Shown here piece by piece: positions 1 to 6,326 of a DNA stretch of 8,308 bases (position 1 is the stretch's first letter; each line of letters begins with the position of its first letter). The DNA comes from Bacillota bacterium (GTDB lineage Bacteria > Bacillota > Clostridia > Peptostreptococcales > Anaerovoracaceae). The stretch is taken from positions 1-8,308 of the forward strand of contig JAEEPD010000201.1 in assembly GCA_016284575.1 (NCBI GenBank), read 5' to 3'. Under the pieces are notes generated by a model that was not told the DNA's origin, did not search any database, and saw only the letters and a program-made list of their open reading frames with translations. A program made the position numbers and the translations under genes.

Positions 1-872
1 GCTCCGTAAACTTCGAAAACGTGAACTTCTCCTACGACGGCAGCAGGCAGATCCTGAAAAACATAAGCTTTGAGCTGAAGGCCGGAAACAGCGTGGCCAT
101 CGTGGGCCCCTCCGGCAGCGGAAAGAGCACCATAGTCAACCTGATACCCAGGCTTTTCGACCCCCAGGAGGGACACATCTACTTCGGCGGCATCGACAAC
201 CGCAAGCTGGATCTTGGCTTTCTTCGCAGGGAGATAGGCGTGGTGAGCCAGGAGACCTATCTCTTCAACGGCAGCATACGGGAGAACCTGCTCTACGCAA
301 AGCCGGACGCCACGGAGGAGGAGCTGATAGCGGCCTGCAAAATGGCCAACATCTACGATGTGGTGGAAAAGCAGCCCGAGGGCTTCGACGCTCAGGTGGG
401 CAACCGGGGGCTGAAGCTTTCCGGAGGCGAAAAGCAGAGGCTTTCCATTGCAAGGGTGCTGCTGAAAGACCCGGCCCTTCTGGTATTCGATGAGGCTACC
501 TCGGCTCTGGACTCCATCTCCGAGGCCAAGATACAGGAGGCCATAGACCCCATAATCGACTCCCGCACATCCATCCTCATAGCCCACAGGCTCTCCACCA
601 TACTGGCGGCGGATGAGATCCTGGTGGTAAAGGACGGAGAGATAGTGGAGCGCGGGCAGCACAAGGATCTGGTGAAGGCCGGCGGCGTATACACAGAGCT
701 CTATGAGACCCAGTTCAAGAAGGGCCTGGAGGCTGTTATAGCAGGCGATGGATCAGAGCAGACGCCTCCCCCGGCGCCTTACCACGGCAGCCTGTTCATG
801 GATGATGATATCGAAGAGGGGCAGGCCATCGAGGCCGCTCTTGAAAAGGAAGAGGAGGGAAAGAAGCTGTGA
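1..872 (+). CDS. ABC exporter, C-terminal ATPase domain (5' partial)
   Basis: This is the nucleotide-binding end of an ABC exporter of the fused membrane-domain/ATPase type. The frame is open from base 3 to the window edge and encodes the usual strand before the A-loop (NFENVNFSYDG), so the GTG at 21 is internal and the membrane domain lies upstream. Numbering residues from that GTG, Walker A (GPSGSGKST) is at 29-37, the Q-loop Gln at 77, the signature LSGGE at 133-137, Walker B with Asp157-Glu158, the D-loop SALD at 161-164 and the H-loop His189. All catalytic residues are present, so this half should hydrolyse ATP. After the usual end near residue 233 there is a tail of about 50 residues, first proline-rich, then acidic. 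Such exporters work as homodimers or as pairs with a neighbouring half; the substrate cannot be read from the ATPase. The stop overlaps the start of the SLH/beta-helix gene. Confidence 0.95.
   Translation, partial: SVNFENVNFSYDGSRQILKNISFELKAGNSVAIVGPSGSGKSTIVNLIPRLFDPQEGHIYFGGIDNRKLDLGFLRREIGVVSQETYLFNGSIRENLLYAKPDATEEELIAACKMANIYDVVEKQPEGFDAQVGNRGLKLSGGEKQRLSIARVLLKDPALLVFDEATSALDSISEAKIQEAIDPIIDSRTSILIAHRLSTILAADEILVVKDGEIVERGQHKDLVKAGGVYTELYETQFKKGLEAVIAGDGSEQTPPPAPYHGSLFMDDDIEEGQAIEAALEKEEEGKKL
853..859 (+). promoter_or_regulatory. Ribosome binding site of the SLH/beta-helix gene
   Basis: AGGAGGG lies inside the last codons of the ABC exporter gene. It stands 9 bases before a GTG at 869 and 12 before the ATG at 872. 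Spacing slightly favours the GTG and codon choice favours the ATG; the two proteins differ by one residue. Confidence 0.7.
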
Positions 873-2374
873 TGAAAAAACTGATAGCATTTCTTCTTGT
901 ATTTACACTTATAATTCCTGCCGGCAGCGCGACTGCCTTCGCAGGGGGAGACGAGGCAAATTACCTGGATTCTCCCGTGCAGGCGGATACAAATATTACC
1001 CAGGCGCCTATAGAGATAGACAATCCCTTCCAGGATGTGCCCTATGATTCTCTCTACAAGTGGGCGGTGCTCTGGGCCAGGGCTGCGGGGGTCACCGACG
1101 GCATAAGCAGGACCAAGTTCGGCCCGGGCAATACCTGCACCCGCGGTCAGGTGGTGACCTTCCTATGGAGGGCTGCCGGCTGTCCTGAGCCAGAGACCTT
1201 GGACTGCCAGTTCACCGATGTCGTCGACACCGACTACTACTATAAAGCGGTGCTCTGGGCTGTGGAGATGGGTATAACTGATGGTATCAATAAGGCGAAG
1301 ACCCTGTTCGGTCCGGAAAGGACCTGCACCGAGGCCCAGATCCTGACCTTCATCTGGCGCTACAGAGGCAAGCCCGAGGCTCACAAGGCCGGAAGCCCCT
1401 TCGAGTTCTTCAGCACGGAGCTGTACTACAAGCCGGCCCTTGAATGGGGCTGGTACATGGGCCTTGTGGACGAGTCCCTGCTTGTTGAGAGCCCTTGTCC
1501 CAGGTCCCACGTGGTCCAGTATCTCTACGGCATGGAGGGCTGGCCCCTGGTCCATGAGCTGCGCCCTGAGGACGGCATAAAATGCGTTGTGGTGAACACC
1601 ATAGACGATCTTCTTAAGAACGCTGGCGACAATACCATAATCTATCTGGCTCCCGGAGATTACGATCTGGGCCGCTGGGCAGATGCCAAGGCGGACTACA
1701 TGTGGCAGCAGCAGGAGAAATACCCCAAGGTCACCCTGGAGGACACGGGAGACAAGTTCTATGAGGTCCAGATCCGGGGCTGCAAGGGCCTGACCCTGCG
1801 CCATGTGGGCCATGCCAATATCGACATAACCATGAACCGGAGCCAGAGCCATGTGCTGCTCTTTGCGGACTGCCAGGACCTTACACTGAATAACTTCTCC
1901 GTCACCAGCAGGGCTCAGACCCCGTCCAACGGCGCGGTGCTGCGCTTTGAGGAGTGCAAAAACATCTGGATGGACTACATGACCCTCAGCGGAAAGCTGC
2001 TCTTCGGCATCACCGCGGAGCTCTGCCAGACCCTTCACATGGACCGCTCCGTCATAGGAGGCTGCGACCTGGGCATCCTCGGCTTTGTCAACTGCAAGGA
2101 CTTCAACTTCGACCAGCTGAACGCCAACGGAAATCAGGGCTACTGCCTTATCACCAGCATAGCGTCAGATATACGCTTCGAAGACAGTTACTTTATGGGC
2201 AACCAGTGGTATACTGAAGACGATAATTATATAATGCTTCAGGACATGCTGGCGGAGAGCTCCTTCCTGGACTGCTGTTTCGACCAGGATGCGCTGGACA
2301 GCCTGGAGGCCTACAGCAAGACCAACCGGAAGATCTCCCTCAGCAACTGCCAGGCGGTATATATGGGACTCTAG
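872..2374 (+). CDS. Secreted SLH-domain protein with cysteine-rich parallel beta-helix
   Basis: A predicted exported, wall-associated protein of 500 residues. The N-terminus is a standard signal peptide (MKKLIAFLLVFTL, cleavage likely after AFA near residue 25). Two clear SLH repeats follow at about 51-107 and 112-169, each with the F-x-D-V start, a helix (WAVLWA), a turn (G-V/I-T-D-G-I) and a T-R/E-x-Q helix. A degenerate third lies at about 175-226. SLH triplets bind secondary cell-wall polymers. Residues about 235-500 look like a right-handed beta-helix: short repeats of a Cys, a polar residue, then alternating hydrophobic strand residues, 23-30 apart. No pectate-lyase or glycosidase catalytic set was recognised, so it may bind rather than cleave glycans. 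There are 16 cysteines, many for a secreted Gram-positive protein. ATG 872 overlaps the exporter stop (TGATG), indicating coupled translation; GTG 869 is an alternative start. Confidence 0.88.
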   Translation: MKKLIAFLLVFTLIIPAGSATAFAGGDEANYLDSPVQADTNITQAPIEIDNPFQDVPYDSLYKWAVLWARAAGVTDGISRTKFGPGNTCTRGQVVTFLWRAAGCPEPETLDCQFTDVVDTDYYYKAVLWAVEMGITDGINKAKTLFGPERTCTEAQILTFIWRYRGKPEAHKAGSPFEFFSTELYYKPALEWGWYMGLVDESLLVESPCPRSHVVQYLYGMEGWPLVHELRPEDGIKCVVVNTIDDLLKNAGDNTIIYLAPGDYDLGRWADAKADYMWQQQEKYPKVTLEDTGDKFYEVQIRGCKGLTLRHVGHANIDITMNRSQSHVLLFADCQDLTLNNFSVTSRAQTPSNGAVLRFEECKNIWMDYMTLSGKLLFGITAELCQTLHMDRSVIGGCDLGILGFVNCKDFNFDQLNANGNQGYCLITSIASDIRFEDSYFMGNQWYTEDDNYIMLQDMLAESSFLDCCFDQDALDSLEAYSKTNRKISLSNCQAVYMGL

Positions 2375-2395
2375 CTATCAATTATTTTTCATAAA

Positions 2396-2403
2396 AGAAG
2401 GAG
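2396..2403 (+). promoter_or_regulatory. Ribosome binding site fixing the start of the PatB-like gene
   Basis: AGAAGGAG with a 5-base spacer precedes ATG 2409. It decides the start: the frame is open further upstream, but that part overlaps the SLH gene and encodes an Arg-rich sequence unlike any aminotransferase N-terminus. No clear promoter or terminator is visible in the 34-base gap 2375-2408. Confidence 0.85.
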
Positions 2404-2408
2404 AAAAA

Positions 2409-3596
2409 ATGAAGTACGATTTTGACACTGTCCATGACAGACAGAACGCCCCCTACCAGTACAGCAGCAAGTGGGCTGACATCAAGAGCAACAGAGACCG
2501 CTACAATTACGGCAATCCGCTGCCCGCAGACCGCATTGCTCTTCACACTGCAGACATGGACTTTGCCTGCGCTCCCGCCATCGTGGACGCCATGGTAAAG
2601 ACCGCTCAGCACGGGATCTACGGCTACACCATGATCCCCAACGAGTACTACGACGCAGTACGCGGCTGGTTCTCCAGGCGCTTCGGCTGGGAGTTTGAGC
2701 GCGGCGACATCTATCCCTGCATGGACGGCACCCACACCGCAGTGAGAAACTGCATCGAGGCCTTTAGCAAGCCCGGCGACGGCATCATTCTGATGCTGCC
2801 CAGCTACGGCTATCACAATGATATCGATCCTCTTGGCCGCCACGAGGTGGACATCTACCTGAAGGAGGACAACGGTTACTATACCGTGGACTTTGAGGCC
2901 CTCGAGGAGGCCTGCAAGCCCGCTGAGAACACCATGATGATCATGATCCAGCCCCACAATCCCACCGGCCGCATCTGGACCCACGAGGAGCTGAATAAGA
3001 TCGCTGATATCTGCAGAAGGAACAACGTTATAATCGTCACCGACGAGGTCCACATCGACATCATCCGCAAGGGCCTCAAGTGCGAGCCCATGATGAAGGC
3101 CTGCGGCCCCCAGGGCATCGTTTCCACTACCGCAGTCAACAAGACCTTCAATATGGCGGGCATGGCCATGACCAACGTCATCATCCAGGATCCCGAGCTG
3201 AAGGAAAAGTATAAGTTCCGCGCCAGCGCCACTCCCTTCGGCGTAAGCTGCGTCATCGCCGCCTACAACGATTCCGAGGACTGGGTGGAGGAGCTGAACG
3301 AGTACGTTGACATGCTGATGGAGTACGCTGTGGACCGCATCCACAAGGAGCTGCCCAAGGCAAAGGTCATCATCCCCGAGGGCACCTACACAATCTGGAT
3401 CGACTTCCGTCCCTACGGTCTGACCGCAGCAGAGGTGAACAAGAAGATCAACGATGCTCACGTAATGCTGAAGATGGGCTCCGTCTTCGACGACGCTGAC
3501 GGCGACTGCTGGGCAAGGATCTGCCTCTCCTCCCCCAAGAGTATGGTAGCAGAAGCACTGGACAGGATCGTAGCACAGTTTCGAGACCTAGCCTAG
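2409..3596 (+). CDS. patB: MalY/PatB family PLP-dependent C-S lyase (cystathionine beta-lyase type)
   Basis: A cytosolic fold-type I PLP enzyme of 395 residues, the usual length for the family. Members cleave the C-S bond of cystathionine or other cysteine S-conjugates to a thiol, pyruvate and ammonia; some also act as aminotransferases or regulators. The N-terminus has the family pattern (FDTVHDRQN, SSKW, then the ADMDF stretch at 48-52). Further landmarks are the PSYGYH segment at 131-136 with its aromatic PLP-stacking region, HNPTGR at 183-188, Asp212 in TDEVHIDI (pairs with the PLP ring nitrogen), the Schiff-base Lys245 in NKTFNMAG, and Arg370, which should hold the substrate carboxylate. 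All expected catalytic residues are present. It follows the SLH gene by 34 bases and is separated from the exporter operon by a terminator. Ile codons are almost all ATC, unlike its neighbours. The exact substrate is not decided by sequence; a Class I/II aminotransferase role is the main alternative. Confidence 0.93.
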   Translation: MKYDFDTVHDRQNAPYQYSSKWADIKSNRDRYNYGNPLPADRIALHTADMDFACAPAIVDAMVKTAQHGIYGYTMIPNEYYDAVRGWFSRRFGWEFERGDIYPCMDGTHTAVRNCIEAFSKPGDGIILMLPSYGYHNDIDPLGRHEVDIYLKEDNGYYTVDFEALEEACKPAENTMMIMIQPHNPTGRIWTHEELNKIADICRRNNVIIVTDEVHIDIIRKGLKCEPMMKACGPQGIVSTTAVNKTFNMAGMAMTNVIIQDPELKEKYKFRASATPFGVSCVIAAYNDSEDWVEELNEYVDMLMEYAVDRIHKELPKAKVIIPEGTYTIWIDFRPYGLTAAEVNKKINDAHVMLKMGSVFDDADGDCWARICLSSPKSMVAEALDRIVAQFRDLA

Positions 3597-3732
3597 CGAT
3601 TGGCGAGCGCGAAGCGCGAAGACAGAGCTATGGCAGGTCCGATGCGCAAGCTTGCCCAAGAAAGCGAGCCGAAGGCGAAGCTTGATTGGCTGCAAGCGGA
3701 CGCATGAAGGACTGAACTAGCGACTGGCGGGC
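3594..3732 (+). repeat. Intergenic element bounded by near-direct 15-base repeats
   Basis: The 15 bases starting at the PatB stop (3594-3608, TAGCGATTGGCGAGC) recur at 3718-3732 as TAGCGACTGGCGGGC, 13 of 15 identical. Between them the DNA is GC-rich, has no plausible gene, and is full of short self-complementary words with GAA loops: GCGC-GAA-GCGC at 3607-3617 and GCC-GAA-GGC at 3668-3676. This could be a small non-coding repetitive element inserted next to the stop codon, or a structured 3' untranslated region. No transposase is present and I recognise no named family. Confidence 0.45.
3627..3721 (+). other. Long imperfect hairpin downstream of the PatB-like gene
   Basis: Nested complementary blocks line up in order: 3627-3630 with 3718-3721 (GCTA/TAGC), 3637-3640 with 3709-3712 (GTCC/GGAC), 3642-3646 with 3701-3705 (ATGCG/CGCAT), 3650-3655 with 3692-3697 (GCTTGC/GCAAGC), 3656-3665 with 3680-3689 (8 of 10 pairs) and 3668-3670 with 3674-3676 around a GAA loop. 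The colinear order suggests one folded RNA arm with internal loops. There is no T-run after it, so it is not an intrinsic terminator. It may protect the 3' end of the patB transcript or be a mobile repeat. Confidence 0.5.
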
Positions 3733-3777
3733 AGGCACTGCAAAGGGCTTTCCAGACGATTTACAGGCAGAAACTTA

Positions 3778-3793
3778 TTTCAAATCATTGAAA
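3778..3793. promoter_or_regulatory. Inverted repeat over the -35 box, possible operator
   Basis: TTTCAA-ATCA-TTGAAA is a perfect 6-base inverted repeat with a 4-base centre. The right arm is the proposed -35 hexamer of the exporter operon. GAAACTT also occurs twice, at 3770-3776 and 3790-3796, exactly 20 bases (about two helical turns) apart. This geometry would suit a dimeric repressor. No regulator gene lies in the window, so the role is inferred only from position. Confidence 0.35.
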
Positions 3794-3815
3794 CTTCACA
3801 GTGCTGTAGTAAAAT
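3788..3815 (+). promoter_or_regulatory. Probable sigma-A promoter of the exporter operon
   Basis: TTGAAA (3788-3793, 5 of 6 to consensus) and TAAAAT (3810-3815, 5 of 6) are 16 bases apart, in the most AT-rich part of the intergenic gap and 67 bases before the adaptor ATG. The expected start point near 3822 falls within the left arm of the terminator that follows. An operon start is expected here because the terminator separates it from the genes upstream. Confidence 0.55.
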
Positions 3816-3847
3816 AGCCTCTGAAAGAAAATTTCAGAGGCTTTTTT
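3816..3847 (+). terminator. Intrinsic terminator between PatB-like gene and exporter operon
   Basis: AGCCTCTGAAA (3816-3826) pairs perfectly with TTTCAGAGGCT (3832-3842), an 11-bp stem with a 5-base loop, followed by a run of six T (3842-3847). It would end transcripts coming from the PatB-like gene about 220 bases upstream. On the other strand the T-run is short, so activity there would be weak. It ends only 34 bases before the adaptor start, so an attenuator role is the alternative reading. Confidence 0.88.
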
Positions 3848-3870
3848 GTTGTCTGAAAAACATACAGAGC

Positions 3871-3874
3871 AGGA
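3871..3874 (+). promoter_or_regulatory. Ribosome binding site fixing the adaptor start
   Basis: AGGA with a 7-base spacer precedes ATG 3882. It supports that start over the upstream in-frame TTG at 3846, which lies within the terminator T-run and has no ribosome binding site. Confidence 0.65.
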
Positions 3875-3881
3875 AACATAT

Positions 3882-5498
3882 ATGAAAAACAAGTCGAACG
3901 GGCTGTGGGCCCGCATTAAGAAATTCGGTATAGGAAAGATAATAGCTTTGGCAGTTGTGGCCAGTCTTGTGGTCTTCGGCGTGCGCACCTACAGGGCGGC
4001 CAAGGCGGCTATGGAGGCTCTCACCCAGGGCGGCTACATAGAAGAGCAGATGGGCCTTCACGACATCAAAAAGACCCTTACGGGCAGCGGCTCCGCCCAG
4101 CCCGCCAATTCCTATACGGTGACCACCCTCATGTCCGGCGAGGTGCTGACTGCGGACTTTGAGGAGGGGGACGTGGTGGCCAAGGACGATGTGCTCTACA
4201 CCATGGACAGCTCCGACGTATCCGGCAGCCTTGAGCGGAGCCAGATCAGCCTTAATCAGTATCAAAGAAGCTATAATGACGCACAAAATAGCAAATATGT
4301 TAAAGCGTCTGCATCAGGTCAAATTATTTCCTTAGATGTTAAGGTTGGAGACTATGTGAACCCCAGGCAGACCATCGGAGTCATCAGAGATAGCAGTACT
4401 TTAACACTAAAAGTACCTTTCCCTGCAGAAAACGCCAAAGACTTTTATATAGGACAGCTGGCCACGGTAACGATGGATGGTAGCTTTGAACAGATTGCAG
4501 GAAGCATATCTACCATATCGGAGACTGATTTACCTGGTACAGGAAATACTACAACAAGAAGTATAAGTATAGAAATCAATAACCCAGGGGCTCTGTCCGC
4601 AGGTCAGTTTGCGTCTGCCAATGTTGGAGGTGTTGACAGCTCTGCAGCAGGGCAACTCACTGCAAAAACCGATCGCTACTTAAGTTCGGATGTGGGTGGC
4701 GATGTGATTTCCATAAGCGTCAATGAAGGCGCATGGGTAGCCGACGGCCAGCTGATACTCACCCTTGGGGGCAGCGGCATAGACAAGCAGATACAGGCGG
4801 CCTCCGAGGCCCTTCGGAACGCCCAGCTTTCCATGCAGTCCACCCGGGACCAGCTGGACAACTACACCATCAAGAGCCCAATCAGCGGAACCATAGTTGA
4901 CAAGCAGGTCAAGGCCGGCGACACCATCTCCGGCGGCAAGCTCCTCTGCACCATTTACGATCTCAGCTATCTGGAGGTTACCCTTCAGGTGGATGAGCTG
5001 GATATAAGCGACATAAAGGTTGGCCAGACGGTTGAGGTCACCGCCGAGGCGGTGCCCGGAAAGAGCTTCAGTGGCCAGGTCACCAAGGTCTCAATCGCGG
5101 GCTCCACCATCAGCGGCACCACTGCCTATCCCGTCACAATAAGGATAGACGAATTCGAAGGCCTGCTCCCCGGCATGAACGTGGACGCGGAGATACAGAT
5201 CGCCGCTCTCAGCCAGGTGCTGGCGGTGCCCAACGAGGCCGTAAGCCGCGGCAATGTGGTGCTGGTGACTGCAGATTCCCCCGCTGCAAAGAACGCGGTG
5301 GAGGGCTATGTGGCTCCCGAGGGCTACGTTTTCGTACCCGTGGAGCTTGGGATCTCCGACGACGATTATGTCGAGATAGTCTCCGGCCTCAGCCGCGAGG
5401 ACGTTATCTATTACATACCTGACACCGGCGGAGACGGCAATTTCCTGCTTCAGATGATGAACATGCGTATGCAGCAGGTGAACGGAGGACGTCCGTAG
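3882..5498 (+). CDS. MacA/HlyD-type adaptor with two tandem lipoyl-barrel modules
   Basis: The membrane-fusion (adaptor) subunit of a MacAB-like exporter, 538 residues against roughly 370-400 for ordinary MacA. A single membrane segment at about 18-36 anchors it, leaving most of the chain outside. Two modules follow. The first has lipoyl halves at about 78-109 and 138-170 around a short helical pair, then a beta-barrel at about 171-250. The second has lipoyl halves at about 266-297 and 328-360 (IKSPISGTIVDKQVKAGDTI), a helical pair at 299-327, a barrel at 361-440 and a membrane-proximal part with LAVPNEAV near 447-454. The C-terminus is Met-rich (LLQMMNMRMQQ). It precedes the ATPase with no gap. 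Bases about 4258-4735 (residues about 127-285) have much lower GC than the rest without breaking the frame. The helical hairpins are short, fitting a cell without an outer membrane channel to reach. Confidence 0.92.
   Translation: MKNKSNGLWARIKKFGIGKIIALAVVASLVVFGVRTYRAAKAAMEALTQGGYIEEQMGLHDIKKTLTGSGSAQPANSYTVTTLMSGEVLTADFEEGDVVAKDDVLYTMDSSDVSGSLERSQISLNQYQRSYNDAQNSKYVKASASGQIISLDVKVGDYVNPRQTIGVIRDSSTLTLKVPFPAENAKDFYIGQLATVTMDGSFEQIAGSISTISETDLPGTGNTTTRSISIEINNPGALSAGQFASANVGGVDSSAAGQLTAKTDRYLSSDVGGDVISISVNEGAWVADGQLILTLGGSGIDKQIQAASEALRNAQLSMQSTRDQLDNYTIKSPISGTIVDKQVKAGDTISGGKLLCTIYDLSYLEVTLQVDELDISDIKVGQTVEVTAEAVPGKSFSGQVTKVSIAGSTISGTTAYPVTIRIDEFEGLLPGMNVDAEIQIAALSQVLAVPNEAVSRGNVVLVTADSPAAKNAVEGYVAPEGYVFVPVELGISDDDYVEIVSGLSREDVIYYIPDTGGDGNFLLQMMNMRMQQVNGGRP
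4258..4735 (+). other. Low-GC mosaic segment inside the adaptor gene
   Basis: By hand count, 4261-4680 contains 182 G/C in 420 bases (43%), against 36 of 60 just before (4141-4200) and 38 of 60 just after (4741-4800). Codon choice changes too: TTA for Leu, AGA for Arg, GTT for Val and ATT for Ile appear here and are rare on either side. The edges are fairly abrupt, the left near 4258-4262 and the right near 4735-4741, with a partial rise in GC from about 4570. The frame stays open and the encoded lipoyl and barrel segments are complete. This fits replacement by homologous recombination with a lower-GC relative; no mobile-element ends are visible. Confidence 0.75.
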
Positions 5499-6326
5499 AT
5501 GGCTGCGCTTATCGAATTCCGCGACGTCTGCAAATATTATGAGATGGGGGACACTGTGGTCAAGGCAGTGGACCATGTTTCCATGCAGATAAACAGGAAC
5601 GAATTCGTGGCCATAGTGGGCCAGTCGGGCTCAGGCAAATCCACCTGCATGAATATCATAGGCTGCCTGGATGTGCCTACGGCGGGTGAATACCTGCTGG
5701 ACGGACGGGAGGTCTCCGGCATGAAACGGGACGAGCTGGCGGCTGTAAGAAACGAGCTGCTGGGCTTTATCTTCCAGCAGTACAATCTTCTGCCCAAGTT
5801 GACCCTTCAGGAAAACGTGGAGGTGCCCCTGATGTATGCAGGGGTGAAGGGCAAGGCCCGCCATGACAGGGCTATGGAGGTGCTGCGCTCCGTGGGACTG
5901 GAGGATTATATAAAGCACCGACCCAACGAGCTCTCCGGCGGTCAGCAGCAGAGGGTCTCCATTGCCAGAGCCCTGGTTAACCATCCCAAGGTGATATTGG
6001 CGGACGAGCCCACCGGCGCCCTGGATTCCAGGACCGGCCGGGAGGTGCTTGGCATCCTGCAGCAGCTCCATAAAGAGGGCAACACCGTGGTCCTCATAAC
6101 CCACGACAATTCCATAGCCGTGCAGGCGGAGCGCATCATAAGGTTGGAGGACGGACATGTGGTCTTCGACGGCAGGGCGGACGATCCGGACGCCATGAAG
6201 ACAGGGGACCAGCTCCGGGCCGAGGGCAAGCTGAAGGCTGGGGCGTCGGAGCCGCAGAAGGAGCCCGAAGAAGCTGCAGCAGAAGCAGAAAAAGAGCCTG
6301 AAAAGGGCAAGGAGGCAATGCAATGA
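5499..6326 (+). CDS. MacB/LolD-type ABC transporter ATPase with acidic C-terminal tail
   Basis: The cytosolic ATPase of the MacAB-like exporter, 275 residues. All motifs are intact: Walker A GQSGSGKST 41-49, Q-loop FQQYNLL at 92-98, signature LSGGQ 145-149, Walker B and D-loop in ILADEPTGALD (166-176, catalytic Glu170) and His202. The LADEPTGALDS and FQQYNLLPKLT wording is typical of the LolD/MacB/FtsE group that pairs with FtsX-type permeases. The ATPase core normally ends near residue 225; a further 50 residues rich in Glu, Lys, Ala and Pro form a probably disordered tail. In E. coli MacB the ATPase and permease are one chain; here they are separate genes. ATG 5499 directly follows the adaptor stop, with GGAGG at 5484-5488, and its own stop overlaps the permease start by four bases (ATGA). 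One co-translated unit is very likely. Confidence 0.95.
   Translation: MAALIEFRDVCKYYEMGDTVVKAVDHVSMQINRNEFVAIVGQSGSGKSTCMNIIGCLDVPTAGEYLLDGREVSGMKRDELAAVRNELLGFIFQQYNLLPKLTLQENVEVPLMYAGVKGKARHDRAMEVLRSVGLEDYIKHRPNELSGGQQQRVSIARALVNHPKVILADEPTGALDSRTGREVLGILQQLHKEGNTVVLITHDNSIAVQAERIIRLEDGHVVFDGRADDPDAMKTGDQLRAEGKLKAGASEPQKEPEEAAAEAEKEPEKGKEAMQ
6309..6315 (+). promoter_or_regulatory. Ribosome binding site of the permease gene
   Basis: AAGGAGG, a perfect Shine-Dalgarno, lies within the end of the ATPase gene, 7 bases before ATG 6323. It fixes the permease start and lets the overlapping gene recruit its own ribosomes. Confidence 0.8.

Noticed and set aside
1163..2038. A 291-codon open frame on the - strand inside the SLH/beta-helix gene
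   Set aside because: No recognisable domain, and it lies fully opposite a gene with a signal peptide and SLH repeats; the openness follows from codon bias.
2289..2408. N-terminal extension of the PatB-like frame to an ATG at 2289
   Set aside because: It overlaps the SLH gene and gives an Arg/Thr/Pro-rich sequence; ATG 2409 has a strong ribosome binding site and the family N-terminus.
2382..3461. A 359-codon open frame on the - strand opposite the PatB-like gene
   Set aside because: The + strand encodes a complete PLP enzyme with all motifs. The reverse frame is a low-complexity Val/Gly/Leu/Asp/His-rich shadow of GC-rich codons with no domain.
3646..3655. Palindrome GCAAGCTTGC as a protein binding site
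   Set aside because: It is explained as part of the larger hairpin and chance palindromes of this length are common.
3735..3804. GCACTG (3735-3740) and CAGTGC (3799-3804) as an inverted repeat
   Set aside because: Six bases separated by 58, with no other support; likely chance.
3846..3881. Adaptor start at TTG 3846
   Set aside because: It lies in the terminator T-run with no ribosome binding site; ATG 3882 gives the expected basic residues before the membrane segment.
4258..4735. Mosaic segment as an inserted mobile element or the source of the double module
   Set aside because: There are no terminal repeats or target duplication and the frame is intact. The segment covers parts of both modules rather than one whole module, so replacement fits better than insertion.
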